Below the pieces are notes generated by a model that was given only the letters and a program-made list of their open reading frames with translations, did no database searches and was not told where the DNA came from. Positions 16,622 through 24,200 of a stretch of DNA of 30,046 nucleotides are shown here, one piece after another; positions within the stretch are counted from its first letter, which is position 1; each line of letters begins with the position of its first letter. The stretch is from CAYGUK01 sp964352985 (GTDB lineage Bacteria; Pseudomonadota; Gammaproteobacteria; JAHCLG01). Location: the NCBI GenBank assembly GCA_964352985.1, contig CAYGUK010000046.1, positions 1-30,046 of the forward strand, read 5' to 3'. Made by a program: the position numbers and the translations under genes.

Positions 16622-17785
16622 ATGGATTGGAAAAAACAATTCGCATTAACAGCTATTACGAGTACTTTTCTTTGTTCATCATCTTTAGCCGGTTATATTG
16701 CCGTTAACGGTGTCGGAACACGTGGAGAAACACTCCAAGCTTTCACTGGTCTGGCCGATGATTCTTCAGCAATATTTTATAATCCCGCAGGGTTAACACA
16801 AGTTAAAGGAACTGAAATTAATTCGGGTTTATCAACTATTCTAACAAATGCAATGTATTTTAATACCTTTGTTAATCAAGGAAGTCGAAGTCAAAAAAAT
16901 AGTTTTGCGCCTTATGTTTTCGCCTCTTCTGATTATTTTAAGAATTTTGTATTAGGCATGGGTATTTATGCGCCTTTTGCTCGGCAATCAAGTTATGTGG
17001 TGAATGCGGCGACTTATAACTTACCATTACACTCAACACTTATTCGAACAGACTTTGCGCCCACTATCGCATTTAACTTAATGCCGCATTTATCATTTGG
17101 TGCCAGTATTGTTGCTTCTTATATCAGAGCTCGCTCAGAAATTTTTGCCCTTAATGAACGCAGTAATGGCTGGGGTTTTACCGGACAATTTGGGTTTTTA
17201 TATCATGCAACACAAACACTCAGTTTAGGCATTGATTATCGAGGCCCAGAAAAAGCCCATTTAAAAGGTCATGGTAGTTTAGTGAATGTTGGTCAAGGTA
17301 CGTTTACATCGAAGCTGCATTATCCAGGCGTTTTAACCGCGGGACTAGCTTGGCATTTCTTAAAACCACTTACGTTTACATTCTCATATGAATATGAAAT
17401 GTGGCATTACTTGCAACAAGTTCAACGGGTTTACAATAGCCCAATTTTAACTGTCATCGCAACAAATACAATTAACGGTAAAAATGTTGGTGATTTTCGT
17501 TTTGGCTTAATGTATCGACCCAATCAAAAAAACGAGTTTCGCATTGGTTATACTTATGCGCCAAAATCCGTTCCCGTTACTTTTATTATCCCGGCACAAC
17601 CCGATTATAATATTAACTTCTTCTCTCTCGGATACAGTTATTATATGAATAAACAAGTCCGCCTAGATCTTGGTTATCAATTTGCTTATGGTCGACAATT
17701 ATTTAGTAATAACCCTCTTTATCCTGGAAATCTCAAAATGCGGACCAACTTTATCATGCTTGGCGTTGATTATTATGTAATATAG
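16622..17785 (+). CDS. OmpP1/FadL-family outer-membrane transport protein
   Basis: FadL-type beta-barrels carry long-chain fatty acids or other hydrophobic molecules across the outer membrane. The 387-residue product has a signal peptide (about 1-23, MDWKKQFALT then ITSTFLCSSSLA) and the family N-terminal hatch motif FTGLADDSSAIFYNPAGL (41-58). The rest is a series of alternating amphipathic strands ending in an aromatic residue-rich strand (MRTNFIMLGVDYYVI). I chose ATG 16622 because GGGGA lies six bases upstream and the signal peptide begins there; the frame is open back to 16508. It is somewhat shorter than E. coli FadL (446). Adjacency to two acyl-related oxidative enzymes suggests uptake of their lipid substrate or export of their product. 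Confidence 0.85.
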   Translation: MDWKKQFALTAITSTFLCSSSLAGYIAVNGVGTRGETLQAFTGLADDSSAIFYNPAGLTQVKGTEINSGLSTILTNAMYFNTFVNQGSRSQKNSFAPYVFASSDYFKNFVLGMGIYAPFARQSSYVVNAATYNLPLHSTLIRTDFAPTIAFNLMPHLSFGASIVASYIRARSEIFALNERSNGWGFTGQFGFLYHATQTLSLGIDYRGPEKAHLKGHGSLVNVGQGTFTSKLHYPGVLTAGLAWHFLKPLTFTFSYEYEMWHYLQQVQRVYNSPILTVIATNTINGKNVGDFRFGLMYRPNQKNEFRIGYTYAPKSVPVTFIIPAQPDYNINFFSLGYSYYMNKQVRLDLGYQFAYGRQLFSNNPLYPGNLKMRTNFIMLGVDYYVI

Positions 17786-17840
17786 TGATTTTAGTTAAAA
17801 TTTTATTAAAAAAGTACTTCCAAATTTCCCTGAAGTTACG

Positions 17841-17868
17841 TAAAATGCACAACTTTTAGCGCTAAAAG
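17841..17868 (+). promoter_or_regulatory. Promoter -10 box and perfect 16-bp palindrome before rpsP
   Basis: TAAAAT at 17841-17846 is a possible -10 box (the -35, TTCCAA at 17818, is weak). The palindrome CTTTTAGCGCTAAAAG at 17853-17868 would sit at the start of the transcript, just before the SD AGAGGA (17867-17872). It could be an operator or a leader hairpin that shields the ribosome-binding site. Confidence 0.4.
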
Positions 17869-17880
17869 AGGAATACTTTA

Positions 17881-18141
17881 ATGGTAGTAATACGTCTAGC
17901 ACGCGGCGGAACTAAAAAACGCCCATTTTATCATATTGTTGTAGCAGATAAACACGAACCCCGTGATGGTCGATTTGTTGAAAACGTTGGCTTTTTTAAC
18001 CCCAATGCTCGTGGTGGAGAAGTTCGATTAAACATTAATCGTGAACGTGTTGAATATTGGCTAAGTGTTGGTGCGCAACCTTCTGATAGAGTCGCTAATC
18101 TCTTGAAAGATAAAGAATGCAATACTGAAGCTGCGGCTTAA
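17881..18141 (+). CDS. rpsP: 30S ribosomal protein S16
   Basis: bS16 is a small-subunit ribosomal protein needed for 30S assembly. The 86 residues match the family along their length: MVVIRLARGGTKKRPFYHIV, ADKHEPRDGRFVENVGFFNP and YWLSVGAQPSDRVANLL. The start is ATG with AGAGGA eight bases upstream. It is the first gene of the conserved rpsP-rimM-trmD-rplS operon; the gap to rimM is 19 bases. Confidence 0.98.
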   Translation: MVVIRLARGGTKKRPFYHIVVADKHEPRDGRFVENVGFFNPNARGGEVRLNINRERVEYWLSVGAQPSDRVANLLKDKECNTEAAA

Positions 18142-18160
18142 TTGCAAAGAGACTAACAAG

Positions 18161-18673
18161 ATGGCTCATACCCTTAATAAAGCGGTCGTCATAGCCCGGA
18201 TTGCTAAGCCTTTTGGTATAAAAGGCTGGCTATATCTGGATTCGTTTACTGATCCCGCCAAAAACATATTGGATTATGATCCTTGGTATATTGAACAACA
18301 TGGTGAATTTAACGTTATTGAAGTCGAATCAGCAAAACCACAAAATAACCGTTTTGTGGTGAAGTTTAAAGAAATAGACGATCGTACTTTAGCCAGTCAT
18401 CTCACCAATAAAACTATCAGTATTGATAGTCAACAATTACCACGTCTTGATCAACATGAATTTTACTGGCATGAGTTAGAAGGCATGGAAGTCATCAACC
18501 TTAATAATAAACATTTTGGTTGTGTGAGTTACCTATTTGCAACAGGTGCAAATGACGTCATTGTAGTTAAAGGGGAAGATGAATGTTTAATCCCCTATGT
18601 TAAAGATCAGATTATCAAGAAAATCGATAGAGAAAATAAAAAAATTCTTGTCGATTGGGATAACGACTACTAA
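18161..18673 (+). CDS. rimM: Ribosome maturation factor RimM
   Basis: RimM binds ribosomal protein S19 and helps mature the 3' domain of 16S rRNA in the 30S subunit. The 170-residue protein has the N-terminal beta-barrel (VIARIAKPFGIKGWLYLDSF, about 9-28) and the C-terminal PRC-barrel domain (FYWHELEGMEVINLNNKHFG; later VKGEDECLIPYVKDQIIKKI). Length is typical (E. coli 182). It sits between rpsP and trmD in the same order as in E. coli, 13 bases before trmD. Confidence 0.96.
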   Translation: MAHTLNKAVVIARIAKPFGIKGWLYLDSFTDPAKNILDYDPWYIEQHGEFNVIEVESAKPQNNRFVVKFKEIDDRTLASHLTNKTISIDSQQLPRLDQHEFYWHELEGMEVINLNNKHFGCVSYLFATGANDVIVVKGEDECLIPYVKDQIIKKIDRENKKILVDWDNDY

Positions 18674-18686
18674 GGATTAGTTAAGC

Positions 18687-19433
18687 ATGCGAATTGGAAT
18701 GGTTAGCATATTTCCAGAAATGTTCCGAGCGTTAAATCACGGAATTACCGGGCGTGCTTTAGAACATGGATTATTAGATATTGATTATTATAATCCACGA
18801 GATTATACATTAGACAAGCATCGTAATGTTGATGATAAACCTTACGGTGGTGGGCCGGGCATGGTCATGATGGTCCAGCCTATTCGTGATGCAATTGGCG
18901 ATGCCAAAACACACGCAGGTGGTAATGCGCATGTTATTTTTATGACACCGCAAGGCCGCTGCTTAAATCATGAAGCGATAATGGGTTTATCTAGACATGA
19001 AAACTTGGTTATCCTCGCGGGACGTTATGAAGGCATTGATGAACGTATTCGTGAATTTGATATCGATGCCGAATGGTCTCTGGGTGACTATGTCATTAGT
19101 GGAGGCGAATTAGCCGCAATGGTTTTAATCGATGCGATTATTCGCCAAATACCAGGAAGCTTGGGACATGAAGAATCCAACAAACAAGATTCTTTTGCCA
19201 CAGGATTGCTGGATTTTCCACATTATACTCGCCCGGAAATAATTGATGATCAAATAGTCCCACCGGTTTTACTGAGTGGTGATCATCAAGCGATTTCGCG
19301 TTTTAGACGCAAGCTATCATTAGGTCGCACGTGGTTACGTCGCCCTGATATTTTACATAAGCTTGAACTATCTAGCGAAGATCAAAAAATTTTAAATGAA
19401 TTTATTGCAGAATATGGAGAAAACAATGAGTAA
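18687..19433 (+). CDS. trmD: tRNA (guanine-37-N1) methyltransferase
   Basis: TrmD makes m1G37 next to the anticodon of tRNAs reading CNN and some other codons, preventing +1 frameshifting. It is a SPOUT-class dimer with a deep trefoil knot. The 248-residue protein carries GGGPGM (54-59), GRYEGIDERI (112-121), SLGDYVISGGE (131-141) and the catalytic-region Asp at about 168 in QDSFATGLLDFPHYTRPE. The start is ATG with AAGGA upstream (ACTAAGGATTAGTTAAGC). The C-terminus overlaps the rplS start by eight bases, so the two are translationally coupled. Confidence 0.98.
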   Translation: MRIGMVSIFPEMFRALNHGITGRALEHGLLDIDYYNPRDYTLDKHRNVDDKPYGGGPGMVMMVQPIRDAIGDAKTHAGGNAHVIFMTPQGRCLNHEAIMGLSRHENLVILAGRYEGIDERIREFDIDAEWSLGDYVISGGELAAMVLIDAIIRQIPGSLGHEESNKQDSFATGLLDFPHYTRPEIIDDQIVPPVLLSGDHQAISRFRRKLSLGRTWLRRPDILHKLELSSEDQKILNEFIAEYGENNE

Positions 19434-19845
19434 GATTATTCAACAAATTGAACAAGAACAATTAAAATCAGATATCCCTGATTTTCAAGCGGGCGACACT
19501 GTTGTCGTACAAGTACGTGTTGTTGAAGGAACACGTGAACGTTTACAGGCCTTCGAAGGTATTGTTATTGCAAAACGTAATCGCGGAATTAATTCAGCAT
19601 TTACCGTTCGTAAAATATCTCATGGTGAAGGTGTTGAACGTGTATTTCAAACACACAGTCCTAGTATTGCTTCTATCGACGTGAAACGTCGCGGTGATGT
19701 GCGTCGTGCTAAACTTTACTATCTACGTGGTTTAACAGGTCGTGCTGCTCGCATCAAAGAAAAATTAACTAAACGCAGTACAGAAACAACAGCTAAACAA
19801 CAAAACCCAGTAGAACACAAAGAGCCTGTGAGCGAAAGCGAATAA
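19426..19845 (+). CDS. rplS: 50S ribosomal protein L19
   Basis: bL19 lies at the interface of the 30S and 50S subunits. The ATG at 19426 is preferred (MSKIIQQIEQEQ) because GGAG lies six bases upstream; another in-frame ATG at 19414 would add four residues. Signature stretches are FQAGDTVVVQVRVVEG, RLQAFEGIVIAKRNRGINSA, FTVRKISHGEGVERVFQ and KLYYLRGLTGRAARIKE. At 139 residues it is longer than E. coli L19 (115) because of a polar tail of about 25 residues (TKRSTETTAKQQNP, ending VSESE). The gene overlaps trmD by eight bases. Confidence 0.97.
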   Translation: MSKIIQQIEQEQLKSDIPDFQAGDTVVVQVRVVEGTRERLQAFEGIVIAKRNRGINSAFTVRKISHGEGVERVFQTHSPSIASIDVKRRGDVRRAKLYYLRGLTGRAARIKEKLTKRSTETTAKQQNPVEHKEPVSESE

Positions 19846-19848
19846 CCA

Positions 19849-20313
19849 TTGGCCTATTCTGCAATTTTATCCTCACCCATTGGTTCTTTGGGAATAATGA
19901 TAAAAGATGACACCGTGGTAAAAATAGCTTTTTTGCCACGGTATAAACCAGTAATAAACAAACCTTCTTCATTACTAACTGAAACATCAAAACAATTACA
20001 ACAATATTTTAATGATCCCACTTTTAATTTTTCTTTTCCTCATAAACTCATTGCCACTAATTTCCAGACAAAAGTCATCAAGTCACTATTGAAAATAAGC
20101 CTAGGTAAAACGCTGACCTATGGTGACTTAGCCTCAAAACACAATACATCGGCCAGAGCCATTGGCAATGCTTGCCGATACAACCCACTGCCTATTCTCT
20201 ACCCTTGTCATCGAATCATTGCAAAAAATTCTCTCGGCGGATTTTCTGGCAAAACAAAAGGGGAATTAATGAATATCAAAAAATATTTATTACAGCATGA
20301 AGGTTTTTTATAA
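19849..20313 (+). CDS. ogt: Methylated-DNA--protein-cysteine methyltransferase (Ogt-type)
   Basis: This suicide enzyme removes O6-methylguanine and O4-methylthymine lesions by transferring the methyl group to its own cysteine. The 154-residue protein has C120 in YPCHRIIA, the helix-turn-helix region KTLTYGDLASKHNTSARAIG and the C-terminal GGFSGKTKGELMNIKKYLL. The start codon is TTG, three bases after the rplS stop. It has no clear SD of its own, so translation probably depends on re-initiation after rplS. A later Met at residue 17 would cut off the conserved SPIGSLG strand, which supports the TTG. Co-location with the ribosomal operon is unusual and may be a lineage feature. ogt is preferred over ada because no Ada N-terminal domain is present. 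Confidence 0.9.
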   Translation: MAYSAILSSPIGSLGIMIKDDTVVKIAFLPRYKPVINKPSSLLTETSKQLQQYFNDPTFNFSFPHKLIATNFQTKVIKSLLKISLGKTLTYGDLASKHNTSARAIGNACRYNPLPILYPCHRIIAKNSLGGFSGKTKGELMNIKKYLLQHEGFL

Positions 20314-20325
20314 ACTTTAAAATTA

Positions 20326-20393
20326 ATTATAAAAATTCGTCAAATCTTTATAATTTTAATCCTGTTTAGGCCTGATAATTACAGAAACCTAAA
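20326..20393 (+). terminator. Two AT-rich hairpins after ogt
   Basis: ATTATAAA (20326-20333) pairs with TTTATAAT (20347-20354) and is followed by TTTAAT. Downstream, TTTAGG (20365-20370) pairs with CCTAAA (20388-20393), with an inner CTG/CAG pair. Both are weak individually. Together they could end the ribosomal operon, since the next gene is convergent. The rest of 20394-20505 shows nothing recognisable. Confidence 0.35.
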
Positions 20394-20505
20394 ATGCTCA
20401 GAGAAAAATGTTTTTAATAATCATCCGAGTTAAATGTTTTATTCGACTCAACAAATACTTCACAAGGTGATATTATAAGAATTTTACAGAAAATAATGCA
20501 ATTTA

Positions 20506-20886
20506 TTACATGACTAAACAACGAGAAGTCTTATGCTTTTGATAATAGTTTTCTAATTCCTTATACTCATCCACTACTTTTTGCGGTTGGATTATTTTCC
20601 TATTAAGCGCGTCCAAACTAGATATTGTTTTATCTTTGATCAGCTGATTAATAAAATCACATTCTAAAGCTATTAGCTGAAGTGGTTGTTGAAAATCATA
20701 AGAAAATGGTAATTCGCCTTCCATTATTAACGAAACCAACTTAGGATTTTCAATATTATTAAAATATTGAAGGTTAGAAAAACAATGCGCGTCGAGTTGT
20801 TTTAAAGATAAGAGATTACACACAAGAAAGCATACGACAGTTAAATTGGAAAATTCTTTTAACTGGTTCATCAAGGAAATGTCCAA
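20506..20886 (-). CDS. Small leucine-rich protein with C-terminal CaaX-type box (candidate effector)
   Basis: I do not recognise a named family. The 126-residue product has a leucine-rich, LRR-like middle (FSNLTVVCFLVC, then LSLKQLDAHCFSNLQYF and NPKLVSLIMEGE, about 12-58). A helical, acidic C-terminal part (VVDEYKELENYYQKHK) follows, and the last four residues are Cys-Leu-Val-Met (C123). That is a CaaX box with X=Met, the form eukaryotic farnesyltransferase prefers. Legionella effectors such as AnkB use host prenylation this way. No signal peptide is present. The start is uncertain: TTG at 20886 or ATG at 20871, neither with a good SD. The frame stays open to a stop at 20917-20919, adding LFTGIPGFVE-like residues, so the N-terminus could be longer or the gene a remnant of a larger LRR protein. 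Confidence 0.55.
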   Translation of the reverse strand: MDISLMNQLKEFSNLTVVCFLVCNLLSLKQLDAHCFSNLQYFNNIENPKLVSLIMEGELPFSYDFQQPLQLIALECDFINQLIKDKTISSLDALNRKIIQPQKVVDEYKELENYYQKHKTSRCLVM

Positions 20887-20955
20887 TTCAACGAAACCAG
20901 GAATACCTGTAAATAGTTATTACAATTAAAACTATAATAATAGATTTAATAAATC

Positions 20956-20985
20956 AATAAAATAAATTCTATAATTTATTTTATT
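20956..20985 (-). terminator. 13-bp AT-only hairpin after the lipoprotein gene
   Basis: AATAAAATAAATT (20956-20968) and AATTTATTTTATT (20973-20985) form a perfect 13-base-pair stem with loop CTAT, just downstream of the stop codon of the minus-strand lipoprotein gene. With no G or C pairs the stem is weak, but position favours a terminator. Confidence 0.4.
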
Positions 20986-20991
20986 ATTTTG

Positions 20992-21243
20992 TTAACACGC
21001 AGGTCTATTTTTTTCAACACATTCATTAACACAATGTTGAATCGATTTACCATTGCCATTCACGTGTTCACACTCTGCATAGCAAATTTGATGAAATTCA
21101 TTAACACAATTAGACGAGCTGTGACCAGAATATGCCGAGGCGTTATGATCTGCCATACCTGGACCATTCATAGTAGCGCAAGCTGCAATTGCTACAGTCG
21201 CACATGCTAAAGTAAAACCTTTTACTAACACTTTCACTAACAT
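20992..21243 (-). CDS. Small cysteine-rich lipoprotein with twin CX3C motif
   Basis: This 83-residue protein has a lipoprotein signal peptide: basic start (MLVKVLVKG), hydrophobic core and lipobox I19-A20-A21-C22, predicting cleavage before C22 and lipid anchoring. The mature part has a short Gly/Ser/His-rich linker and then a symmetrical cysteine pattern: C46-x7-C54-x3-C58-x12-C71-x3-C75-x7-C83. The inner CX3C-x12-CX3C matches the helical-hairpin layout of alpha-hairpinins and small Tim proteins, so two disulfide-linked antiparallel helices are likely. AAGGAG lies seven bases before ATG, indicating strong translation. The function is unknown; a periplasmic or outer-membrane structural or defensive peptide is possible. 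Confidence 0.8.
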   Translation of the reverse strand: MLVKVLVKGFTLACATVAIAACATMNGPGMADHNASAYSGHSSSNCVNEFHQICYAECEHVNGNGKSIQHCVNECVEKNRPAC

Positions 21244-21267
21244 ATTCTCACTCCTTAATTATTACAT

Positions 21268-24200
21268 TTAACCTAACCAAGCTCTGGCATTATAAAACAT
21301 TTGCATCCAAGGACTCTCTTTTTCCCAGTGATTCGGCGCATATGAAAACTGCTTAGTTAAAAATACACGTTCGGGATGCGGCATCATGATAGTCACCCGA
21401 CCATCACGATTTGTCAAGGCCGTTATACCATTTTCACTACCGTTAGGATTGTAAGGATAGGCTTGAGTGACTTGACCGTTATTATCAATATAATGTAATG
21501 CGATAAAGTCCTTTGCAATTTCAGCATCATCATGATGCAGCCACTCCACTCTCCCTTCACCATGAGAAACGATAACAGGTATTTTTGCACCTTGCATATT
21601 TTTAAAAAACAAACTGGGGGTTTCATTAATTTCGACGGTAACCAGCCGTGATTCAAATTGCAACGAATTATTTTTCACAAAGAGTGGCCAATGATCAGCG
21701 CCAGGAATTAAACCACGTAAATGCGCTAGCATTTGACAGCCATTACAAACCCCTAAAGTAAACGTCATTTCACGATCAAAAAACTGAATAAACATGTCGC
21801 GAATTTTTTCATGATGCAAAATAGTATTTGCCCAACCAACACCTGCTCCCAACACATCACCATATGAAAAACCACCACAAGCAACTAATCCTTGGAATTC
21901 ATCGAGATTAGTTTCACCATTTAGTAAATCACTCATATGGAGATCGATTGTATTAAAGCCAGCTCGATAAAAAGCAGCCGCCATTTCACGGTGACCATTC
22001 ACACCCTGCTCTCTTAAAATCGCAATTTTAGGTTTTGCCCCTTTATTAATGAGTGGCGGATTAATACTAAACGTAATTTCAGCATTGAGCCCCGGATCAT
22101 CATTAATTGCAATGCGCTCCCACTCATTTTTAACCACCGGTGCAAAGTCTCTCATACAACGCATTTCATGACTAATACGACTCCAGTATTGTTGCAGTTC
22201 GATGCGAGTCGCATTAATTAAAATTTCATGATCATGTAAAATGCTAATTAATTCTTCACTCGTCGGATAACCAATATCAAAACTCATATTATTGATACCA
22301 TGAGAAATTAAACATTGTCGCACAGGTTCTATATGTCCTCGTGAAATCTGAATCACGGCACCTGATTCTTCATTAAATAAAATACCTAGCGCATCCTCTC
22401 CAACGTTGGTTAAATCAATGGTTAAGCCACTTCGACTGGCAAATGCCATTTCACACAAACAACTCCATAAACCACCATCGGAACGATCATGATAAGCAAT
22501 AATTAAATTTTGCTGCTTTAATTGTTGAATCGCATTAAAGAAATTTTGTAATAAACTGGCATCGATATCAGGCGCATCATTCCCTAATTGTTTATAACAC
22601 TGTAATAATATCGAACCCCCTAAACGATTTTGTTTTTTACCTAAATCAATTAACACTAAACACGTATCATTATCGTTGTCAGTCAGTTCAAGTTTGGGTG
22701 TTAAATAATGACTAATATCATAAACCGGTGCAAAAGCAGAAACACTTAACGACAAAGGAGAAGCAACACTTTTTTGTTCATGGTTTTCTTGCCATTGCAT
22801 TCGCATGGATAAAGAATCTTTGCCGACAGGTATCGCAATATTTAATTGTTGACAAAATTCAGATATTGCCGAAACACCTTGATATAAAGCATAGTCATCA
22901 CGATCATCACCACAAGCTGCCATCCAATTTGCAGATAATTTTATATCACTTAAGTTTTTAATCGACGCACTAACAATATTAGTAACCGCTTCCGCAACAG
23001 CCATGCGAACACTTTTCGCGGCATCAATTAATGCTATCGGTGGTCTTTCTCCAACCGCAATGGCTTCGCCTTTCGAGCCGTGATAATCAGCAGACATAAT
23101 GGCGCAATCTGCGACAGGAATTTGCCATGGACCAACCATTTGATCAGCGACGGTTAAGCCACCAACAGAGCGATCACCTATCGTGATTAAAAAACTTTTA
23201 TCGGCAACAGTAGGATGTTGTAATACTCGGCGACAAGCTTCGACGATATGAATATGTTCCAAAATCGGCGCAGTAGTAGGATAAGTTTTTGCTGAAATTT
23301 CTCGCGTTAATTTCGGTGTATTATCAAATAAAAATGATAAAGGCAAATCAACGGGGTAATTTTCAAATTGCTTATCATGAACACGCAATTGTTCACCTTT
23401 TACCACTTGTCCTAACACAGCGAAAGGACAACGTTCACGCTGACAAAATTGTGAAAACATATCGAGGTTTTTTTTATCGATTGCAAGAACATAACGTTCT
23501 TGGGCTTCATTACACCAAATCGCTAAAGGACTCATTCCAGGATCAGCATTCGGTATGTCACGAAGATTTAAATTCGCACCGTGGTGATCGACATGAATTA
23601 ATTCTGGCAACGCATTTGCTAACCCGCCTGCACCAACATCATGAATTGACAAAATCGGATTTGCTTTACCTAATGCGAGACAATGATTAATGACTTCTTG
23701 TGCTCGGCGTTGCATTTCAGGATTACTTCTTTGAACTGAAGCAAAATCAATTTCAGCATTAGTTTCTTCACTGGTTTTAGAGGATGATGCGCCACCACCT
23801 AAACCAATTTGCATCGCCGGTCCACCCAGAACAATAATTAGATTATCAATATTTAATGCCTGTTTTTCAATATGATGAGTAGCAATATTTCCTAACCCCC
23901 CTGCTAACATAATGGGCTTATGATAGCCTTTGGATTGCTGATCAATTTCACAATAAAACGAACGAAAATAACCACACACATTTGGTCGACCAAATTCATT
24001 ATTGAAATTAGCAGCACCAATCGGCGCATCTAACATAATGGTTAATGCATCCGCGACATGAGGAGGATATCCAATATTTGTTTCCCAAGCTTGTTTAAAA
24101 GTTGGAATATTTAAATCTGAAACAGCAAAACCACAAAGCCCTGCTTTTGTTAAAGCACCTCGACCACAAGCAGCTTCATCGCGAATTTCGCCTCCCGCAC

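Noticed and set aside
22728..23690. Plus-strand frames (up to 133 codons) within purL
   Set aside because: Antisense to conserved PurL domains; His/Leu-rich composition is what the reverse complement of these codons yields.
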